Source: Clostridium sp. AM49-4BH (GTDB taxonomy: Bacteria; Bacillota; Clostridia; Lachnospirales; Lachnospiraceae). From it: DNA of 64,000 nucleotides. The translations under genes were made by a program, and so were the position numbers. The notes under the pieces were generated by a model. It did not search any database and was not told the DNA's origin. It was given only the letters and a program-made list of their open reading frames with translations. Below are positions 58,198-64,000 of the stretch, one piece after another. Position 1 is the stretch's first letter; each line of letters begins with the position of its first letter. The stretch covers positions 1 through 64,000 of the forward strand of contig NZ_QUFB01000006.1 in NCBI RefSeq assembly GCF_003478335.1, written 5' to 3'.

Positions 58198-58412
58198 GGT
58201 CGTACACCTCCAACTTTCTTCATACTCTTTTTCATTTTACCCAAAGAAAAAAACGCGGGTTTCAAAGAGAAATCCACGTTCTTGCAAAAGGAAATAATAT
58301 ATCATAATACAATGATTATATATATTTTATACACTTTTTAGTAACCCAAGTCACTTGCTCGTGCTAAGGTGAGAGTGGATACTCTTCTTTGGTTGTGTAT
58401 GATCACACAACA
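58198..58412 (-). promoter_or_regulatory. L20-type autoregulatory leader
   Basis: A leader of about 210 bases. At its 5' end is a hairpin GTTGTGT / ACACAAC (58392-58411). Near its 3' end is a terminator, CGTGGATTTC / GAAACCCGCG at 58254-58278, followed by seven Us ahead of infC. This matches the attenuation layout of Firmicutes infC-rpmI-rplT leaders controlled by L20. The L20-binding fold itself was not modelled. Confidence 0.7.
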
Positions 58413-58417
58413 GTCAT

Positions 58418-58446
58418 ATATTAACACATCTTTTTTTTTGTGTCAA
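58418..58446 (-). promoter_or_regulatory. Promoter of infC-rpmI-rplT
   Basis: TTGACA (58441-58446), 17 bases with an A9 run, TAATAT (58418-58423). Confidence 0.8.
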
Positions 58447-58510
58447 CATCTTTTTTTGGGTAGCAGCACTCTTTTTTAGGCTACACTCTTTTCGGGGAGG
58501 CATCACATTT

Positions 58511-59758
58511 TTACGACTCTTTGTAATAGCTTTGTACGATCGCGATGATATCCCGCTCTGCACTTGGGGTCTGGGCAATGATCCGGTCGATCCCAGCTAA
58601 CATAGATGCCTTTGCCTCATCATTTTCTGCCATGCGTTCCCGTAGTTTTTGGCGGCGTATATTTAAGGCATGACGCACCTCCACCATTTCTTTGGGATCT
58701 ATGATCGCTAATGTCTGACTTAGCCAGATATCCGGTGTCGCGACATGATTATCACGCAGCAATTCCAGCAATTGATCCTGCACAAGCTGCAGTTGTTTTG
58801 TATTTTCCTGGAATTTGCGTTCATACTCCTTGGCACGCACATATTCCTGCCATATCTTTTCAAACTCCGCAGCATCTTTCACCTGAAACTTAGCCCGATC
58901 ATAATCCAACAGACTGCGGTTATTAATGTATTTAATCTTGACACGGTTTAATAACGTCGTCGCCTTGTTGATCTTTTTGCCTAACAACGCCGCTTCTGTC
59001 CGATTACGCAATGATTCCACAAATATTACCGTGGCAGAAATTGCCGCCAGCAATATCGTTCCCAAATATGGATATGTCATATCTACTTCCATCGCATAGT
59101 ACAACACAGCAAACAATACAAACAACGATATAATAAGAAGAATGACAAACTTTGCCATCTTTTTCAGCGTTCTCTGATTGGCGATTACCTGACGCTGCTG
59201 CCGGTGAAGATCTTTTTTCGTCTCATCCAGCTTTTCAATATCTCCATTGATCGATGTCTGATACATTTCGGCATCATACATTTTCTTTACTTCTCTGCCA
59301 AGAACTTCCTCATACGGATCTAATAATCGGATCTGTGCATCCGTGATCGTGAGGCTGCGATTTTTGTACTGATTGCGTTCACGAGTCAGGTTCATGATAC
59401 GTTTGCTTAAGTCATGCAGCGTATCTTTTGCTTCGCCGGATATTTCATCGATCCGCTGAATATCCGTCAATCGCTCACTCACCTTGTCATACTCGATCGT
59501 CGCCAACTCACGCTGATGTTCTATTTCACGGATCGCCTCACAGCACTCTGTGACAAGTCGCTTGCTTTCTGCAACATCTCCCGGTATTAATTCATTATCA
59601 TCAAACGCTTCCGGCAAAGATGTCCCCTCATTCGATACTGTTTTCTGTGTCTGTGCACGCCTGCGGTCAAATTCTTCCTGTGCCAAGCGCATCTGCTCTG
59701 CCAATTCTGCTGCTTCCTGCTCTTTCTTTTCCCTACGTCTACGATTCCAAAATGCCAT
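58511..59758 (-). CDS. Coiled-coil protein with two membrane segments, unknown
   Basis: 415 residues from the ATG at 59758 (MAFWNRRRREKKEQEAAELA). The layout is a charged coiled-coil head (residues 1-205), two hydrophobic segments at about 212-260 (FVILLIISLFVLFAVLYYAM; LGTILLAAISATVIFVESL), and a second coiled-coil region to the end. Both helical parts probably face the cytosol. I do not recognise the family. It is the last gene of the four-gene operon, 20 bases after the TPR gene. It could anchor the complex to the membrane, but that is inference. Confidence 0.65.
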   Translation of the reverse strand: MAFWNRRRREKKEQEAAELAEQMRLAQEEFDRRRAQTQKTVSNEGTSLPEAFDDNELIPGDVAESKRLVTECCEAIREIEHQRELATIEYDKVSERLTDIQRIDEISGEAKDTLHDLSKRIMNLTRERNQYKNRSLTITDAQIRLLDPYEEVLGREVKKMYDAEMYQTSINGDIEKLDETKKDLHRQQRQVIANQRTLKKMAKFVILLIISLFVLFAVLYYAMEVDMTYPYLGTILLAAISATVIFVESLRNRTEAALLGKKINKATTLLNRVKIKYINNRSLLDYDRAKFQVKDAAEFEKIWQEYVRAKEYERKFQENTKQLQLVQDQLLELLRDNHVATPDIWLSQTLAIIDPKEMVEVRHALNIRRQKLRERMAENDEAKASMLAGIDRIIAQTPSAERDIIAIVQSYYKES

Positions 59759-59778
59759 ACCTTCCGCCTTTCTGTATA

Positions 59779-60618
59779 TTATATACTGATCTGCTGACGA
59801 TACTCCTCTTTCCAATCTCGGATCATCTCATCGATACGATCATAATATTCCGGCAGCTTTCCATTACTCGCCGGAAAACGCATCTTTTTGATCTGTCGCA
59901 CTTTTACAGCGATCGAACAGCGTTTTTTACACTCTTTGTACTGATCTTCGATAGAGACCAGCCGATCCGGTAATAACCGCAACGTACTTACCGCCTCCTG
60001 CCAGGCTTGTTCATTTCCGGACAGGTGTAGTGCCGCCAAATAACACTGTAGACTTTTCTCTTTTTTATTTGTCTCATATGCCCGCAAAAAATAATCCGAT
60101 GCCTGCAAATACTCACCCAGAAGACCAAGTGCCACGCCGATATTATGATAAAGCGGTGCATATTCTGCCGGACTTGCCTGCATCATATCCTCACTACGTA
60201 AGATTGCCTGATATCCCTCGACCGCACTTTCATAGCAGCCGCTCTGTAACTGCGTATCAGCCTTGATCTTACGGCATTCTCTCTCCGGAAGATGCTCTGT
60301 TTCTTCCATAATATGCACCATTTCATTGATCTGAGGTTCATCAAAATAATCGCAGCTGCAGCAGATTGTCACAACAACATCTTTTAACGCATCCTCTCGT
60401 GTTGACATTGCCTCTAATTTATCAGCAAGTTCTGTTAATGCCAGTTCCTCCCTGACCCAGTTTACGAAGCCTTTGCCAAAAATATCCCTCTGCAGCAGAT
60501 AAATATTGTGCGCAATAAAATAACATACTTCTTCAATGGAATATACCCGCGTATCCCCTAATTGGAAGTGATACGGCCGTTTTGCAAGCCTGCCGCAGCA
60601 CTGTATCAATCGTCCCAT
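59779..60618 (-). CDS. TPR-type protein with conserved N-terminal domain
   Basis: 279 residues, soluble. An N-terminal ~110-residue domain (LAKRPYHFQLGDTRVYSIEE, then VCYFIAHNIYLLQ) is of a kind I recall from Lachnospiraceae only. TPR-like helical repeats follow at about 110-220 (GCYESAVEGYQAIL; APLYHNIGVALGLLGEYLQA). A charged C-terminal helix ends it. TPR proteins usually hold partners together. It lies between the Hsp70-like gene and the coiled-coil gene, and its function is unknown. Confidence 0.7.
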   Translation of the reverse strand: MGRLIQCCGRLAKRPYHFQLGDTRVYSIEEVCYFIAHNIYLLQRDIFGKGFVNWVREELALTELADKLEAMSTREDALKDVVVTICCSCDYFDEPQINEMVHIMEETEHLPERECRKIKADTQLQSGCYESAVEGYQAILRSEDMMQASPAEYAPLYHNIGVALGLLGEYLQASDYFLRAYETNKKEKSLQCYLAALHLSGNEQAWQEAVSTLRLLPDRLVSIEDQYKECKKRCSIAVKVRQIKKMRFPASNGKLPEYYDRIDEMIRDWKEEYRQQISI

Positions 60619-60678
60619 AAAAACCTTACCTTTCTGTGTCTTCAGTTACAGACTAAAAACACAACGAACACCTCTCAT

Positions 60679-61932
60679 TTATAGACGGATACATCGTTCC
60701 CATATCCGGTTGCTCGTCGGTGATATTTCTCCGAATCCATTATCTTTCAGCGTGATCACTGCCGTCTCCCGATTCGAAAAACGTACCCGCACCGTAAATC
60801 GTGTCGTTTTATTTTCTCTTCCTTGAAAACCACTCAATGACAACATATGTATTTTGGTCTGATGTTTGATCACATCCTGGACCGCGATCTGGATCTCATA
60901 TTCCTTATCCGGGATCACATCAACACTAGCATCAACCTCTTCCCAAAGACTTCCTGCTTTTGCCAAAACCACATCCTGCATCTGCGCCTCATGATATACC
61001 CGCAGAGATACATTGGCCGTGATCATATCCTCATCTAACAAAATACATTGATCCAGCTTACCCTCTCCACTAAGTTCTCTAGCCGCATAACAGGCACCTT
61101 TCGTAAAAATATTATTTCCCCGGAACACTCGACGGCCATTACATAACTTTTGCAATGCCTCTTTGGCCCACTCACCATCAAATGCATCCCCCTGCGCATA
61201 CAACGTTGTCACGGCCTGCTTATGCATTGCTGTCTCTGCAATATTCACGAATGCATACTGTGCATCTACCGACTCTTCCTCTAACATAGAGTAATCAAAT
61301 ACATTTGTCAGATTCTGCGTTGTAACGTCGACGATCCAAGGAATAGTACGCCTATCCACTGTAATCTGTGAATAGAGCAACTCCTCCTTATTGAATAAAA
61401 ACAATCCTACATTATTCAGCCATAATTCTTTCGGCTGACTCACCGCATAATACATATAACTTAGACGATAATTTTGTATAGACATGCGCTCCGGATACAA
61501 ATTAAGCTTTTTGCCAACCTGATGCAGCAATTTGGTAAGTTCCGGCGTCTTGTCATGCACTGTAATGACCAAATGTTTGATCCTTTGCTCCGGAAACTGC
61601 TGTGTCACTGCACTAAGCAGCTTGAGCAGATACCGTTCTAACACCATTTCCGTTTGAAAAGTGTGTCCCCCTGCTTCAAACGATGTTTTCTGAAAACGTT
61701 CCAACAGGTGATCCAATATGATCTCCTCACCACCGTCTCCCTCCTGATCCGGAAAGCGCCACGTTCCCGAAGCTTTTAACCACTTTAACGCCATCGGAAA
61801 CTCATATACCATCTCACCATTAATTTCTCTGCCTAGTGGAACTGCCTCATATTCGGTGCGATCAAAGCAGGTGATCTGTGAAGCCTGTTTGCCGAGATCT
61901 ATGCCCAATAATAATTGATTTTTTTCGTCCAT
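60679..61932 (-). CDS. Hsp70/actin-fold protein (DUF5716-like)
   Basis: 417 residues. The start LLGIDLGKQASQITCFD matches the phosphate-1 motif of actin-fold ATPases. NIFTKGACYAARELS (about 275-290) matches the adenosine/connect-2 region of Hsp70 (FTKGAxxAA). The last ~120 residues look like a beta-sandwich, where Hsp70 has its substrate domain. The phosphate-2 loop is not clear (VGLFLFNKEELLYSQI), so ATPase activity is open. From memory this is the family called DUF5716. The ATG follows AGGAGGTG, which overlaps the stop codon of the upstream gene. Confidence 0.65.
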   Translation of the reverse strand: MDEKNQLLLGIDLGKQASQITCFDRTEYEAVPLGREINGEMVYEFPMALKWLKASGTWRFPDQEGDGGEEIILDHLLERFQKTSFEAGGHTFQTEMVLERYLLKLLSAVTQQFPEQRIKHLVITVHDKTPELTKLLHQVGKKLNLYPERMSIQNYRLSYMYYAVSQPKELWLNNVGLFLFNKEELLYSQITVDRRTIPWIVDVTTQNLTNVFDYSMLEEESVDAQYAFVNIAETAMHKQAVTTLYAQGDAFDGEWAKEALQKLCNGRRVFRGNNIFTKGACYAARELSGEGKLDQCILLDEDMITANVSLRVYHEAQMQDVVLAKAGSLWEEVDASVDVIPDKEYEIQIAVQDVIKHQTKIHMLSLSGFQGRENKTTRFTVRVRFSNRETAVITLKDNGFGEISPTSNRIWERCIRL

Positions 61933-61942
61933 CACACACCTC

Positions 61943-64000
61943 CTACAACGGTTCAAAGATCGACGCTGCTATCTCCCGCTCCATTGTGAATGATTCCATT
62001 AAGTCGATCAATTTTTCATCTTCTCCGGAATTTTTAGCCGCCATCATCTCATTTAACTTCGCATATCTGCTGCCGGTATCCGGATGAATATCGTCTTTGC
62101 CTGTCGTAATTTCCTGCACTTCACTACGATGATCCTTACCATTATAATGTTCTGTAATATAATACTCTAACCTTTCATCCTCGAACAGTACAAATTCCCT
62201 GACATGGATCCCCGCAAAAACATTGTGCATCTTCACTTCTGCATATTTTCCTTTGTCAGCTCCCACATAAATCCGGTAATGCAATGCCACATCATGATCC
62301 GGATTTGCGATATATTCCACATAAACCTGATCCAGCACATGCTCCGGCAGACTGATCTTGCCATAAAAATTCCGGTAAAAGGCAAATATCATCTTTTGAT
62401 CATATAACTTTCCTACATGGTAATCTGCAAATTTTGCTTCCTCTTCAGAAAGCTCTGCTTTACCGCTCATGTGCTTTAATACCGCCAGCAAACACGGCAT
62501 ATCCTCTTTCTTCTGCACATCCACAAAATAATCTGCGAACAGTTCTTCCGGTAATTGACGTCCACGCAGCAAATATTCATAAGCCATCCACTTCTTAAAC
62601 GCACGTATGATCTGCTTATTGCCCGCATGCTCTTTATATTGTGCAAATACCGTAAAAACCTCCGGCACCACTTCTCCCGAGAAAATACTCTGTGCTAATA
62701 ACCGCTCTTCCAAAGACTCTCTCGAAAGATCCCCTGCTGCCTGCCACAGACAAACTAACTCTGCAACGGTACCACTGAAAAAACGCATCAAATATTTAAG
62801 GACCGGCTCGCTATACGCATTTTCTGTAAATAATTTCCAAGCCAAGCATAACATTCTCTCATCCGGCACTGCAGAAGCATCCTGAAATGCCTGTTCAGAA
62901 ATTGTCTGCAATCTCTTTATCGGAATCCCTTCAAAACCAAACTGTAAAATTCCTTCCATCGCTTTCGCAAAACATTCACACCAGGCACAATATTCAATCA
63001 TGCGTCCCCTCTCGCCGGCTTCTACTGTCGTCCAGTCGAGCTGTTCCAATGCTTCCTCCAAACGACCCCGTTCTCCTCGCTGATAAAAATACTGCATCTG
63101 CTTTAACTCTAGCGCATGACGGTAGTTCTCACGAAGCCCCTCACACGCTAAAAGCTGTGCACGGAGTTCTACCGTTTCTGCAGTGTCCACCACCTGCTTT
63201 GAAGCCTGTTCTCCTAACGCCAGCAATAATGCCCGGTTCTGTTTATCAAAGCGGTAACATACCTCTTTCATCCCATCCATTTCCAATAATGGTTTCAACC
63301 GATACCAGGAATCATCTGCGTAGCGGTGATATTCCCGATCGATCAAAAAGAGCTTTGCCCGACTTGTAGCACAAGTTATAACCGCTTTCCCCTTTACAAA
63401 CGGTGCAAAATGCTCCTCAGATAGTTCCGGATGGCTCACATAAACCCCCACCATATTCGGATTATCGCAGGTAATCTCATACTGAAGAAGAAACCCGGCC
63501 AATTGAACTGCCATCTCTTTGTCAAGTACTTCTTCCGTAACAAACTCATTGTATAACACACCAAGATTCGTACTGATCCTGCCCTCACGCAGTTGCTTCC
63601 ACGTAAAGTTCTGCATCAGTGTGCGATAAGATTCATATGTCTCCGGATCTTTGTCCTTTTGCCGCACAACGTAAGCATATAACATCGCCTTTTTATCGAC
63701 AGTCAGATGGTTATCATATAGGAAATACAAAAGCACAGAATGCGTAAATGCCATTGTTTCCTTCTCATCGATCGAATACATATAATATTCGTATAGTTCC
63801 GTAATTTTAAGATTATGATTCACACCACGCTCATACCAAACAAAGGCATCTTTCGTTGTGATCTGTCCCCTCATCAGCATCTTGCAGATCACTGTTAATA
63901 TCTCATCCTCCGGATAACGATCGTACAGTAATGTCATATCCTCCAACACTCCTGCCGAATACTGACGCAGTCTTCCTGCCAGATACACATAGCGCAATGC
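61943..64000 (-). CDS. Large helical-repeat protein (DUF5717-like), 5' end off window
   Basis: At least 685 codons of a long protein whose N-terminus lies beyond the window. What is visible is mostly helical, with TPR/HAT-like repeats (ILTVICKMLMRGQITTKDAF; VWYERGVNHNLKITELYEYY). Near the end is a beta-rich part (HNVFAGIHVREFVLFEDERL) and an acidic tail. From memory it matches the DUF5717 family that accompanies DUF5716. There is no catalytic motif. It ends 10 bases before the Hsp70-like gene, so the two are coupled. Confidence 0.65.
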   Translation of the reverse strand, partial: ALRYVYLAGRLRQYSAGVLEDMTLLYDRYPEDEILTVICKMLMRGQITTKDAFVWYERGVNHNLKITELYEYYMYSIDEKETMAFTHSVLLYFLYDNHLTVDKKAMLYAYVVRQKDKDPETYESYRTLMQNFTWKQLREGRISTNLGVLYNEFVTEEVLDKEMAVQLAGFLLQYEITCDNPNMVGVYVSHPELSEEHFAPFVKGKAVITCATSRAKLFLIDREYHRYADDSWYRLKPLLEMDGMKEVCYRFDKQNRALLLALGEQASKQVVDTAETVELRAQLLACEGLRENYRHALELKQMQYFYQRGERGRLEEALEQLDWTTVEAGERGRMIEYCAWCECFAKAMEGILQFGFEGIPIKRLQTISEQAFQDASAVPDERMLCLAWKLFTENAYSEPVLKYLMRFFSGTVAELVCLWQAAGDLSRESLEERLLAQSIFSGEVVPEVFTVFAQYKEHAGNKQIIRAFKKWMAYEYLLRGRQLPEELFADYFVDVQKKEDMPCLLAVLKHMSGKAELSEEEAKFADYHVGKLYDQKMIFAFYRNFYGKISLPEHVLDQVYVEYIANPDHDVALHYRIYVGADKGKYAEVKMHNVFAGIHVREFVLFEDERLEYYITEHYNGKDHRSEVQEITTGKDDIHPDTGSRYAKLNEMMAAKNSGEDEKLIDLMESFTMEREIAASIFEPL

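Overview
The window looks like a chromosome segment of a motile, low-GC, Gram-positive anaerobe of the Lachnospiraceae (Clostridia). The genus cannot be fixed from sequence alone; a Roseburia, Agathobacter or Lachnospira relative is my best guess. The signs are a Firmicutes flagellar late operon with FliW and CsrA, the orders hpf-secA-prfB, infC-rpmI-rplT, rapZ-whiA-crh and dnaE-pfkA, a Crh-like HPr, and a secreted GH43 enzyme with a lysine-rich Big domain. Nearly all genes lie on the minus strand. The plus-strand exceptions are a deacetylase remnant, a secreted protein, an AraC regulator and a topoisomerase IV pair.

Layout: 0.2-5.1 kb holds a YeiH-type transporter, an SDR oxidoreductase, a radical SAM protein and a broken glycerate kinase. 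5.2-9.7 kb is the accessory part: a 5'-truncated polysaccharide deacetylase, a small secreted basic protein behind a structured leader, a possible insertion-sequence end, and an AraC / MFS / DUF1349 sugar-type module. 9.8-15.6 kb is a fructose PTS operon (fruK-fruA-ptsH-ptsI-fruR) with a clear promoter and tandem operator repeats. 15.8-27.0 kb is the late flagellar operon flgM-flgN-flgK1-flgK2-flgL-fliW-csrA-flaG-fliD-fliS-fliT, with two sigma-28-type promoters. 27-41.5 kb is housekeeping: lysA, parE-parC, dnaE-pfkA, murB, rapZ-whiA-crh and tRNA-Arg(ACG). 41.6-47.2 kb holds fucO, an arylsulfotransferase-like protein and tex. 47.3-54.4 kb holds hpf-secA-prfB and hom-lysC. 54.6-58.4 kb holds the GH43 enzyme and infC-rpmI-rplT with an L20-type leader. 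From 58.5 kb to the end is a four-gene uncharacterised operon: a large helical-repeat protein, an Hsp70/actin-like protein, a TPR protein and a membrane coiled-coil protein.

Points that matter most: (1) Glycerate kinase, ptsI, flgK2, parE and dnaE (twice) each carry a single-base indel, and several are essential, so most of these are probably sequence errors and not real pseudogenes. (2) Two recodings look genuine: the programmed +1 frameshift in prfB and an AUU start in infC. (3) The two HPr paralogues here split the functions of HPr: one keeps His15 but has Lys at position 46, the other keeps Ser46 but has Glu at position 15. (4) The best candidate for an undescribed system is the four-gene operon at the right edge.
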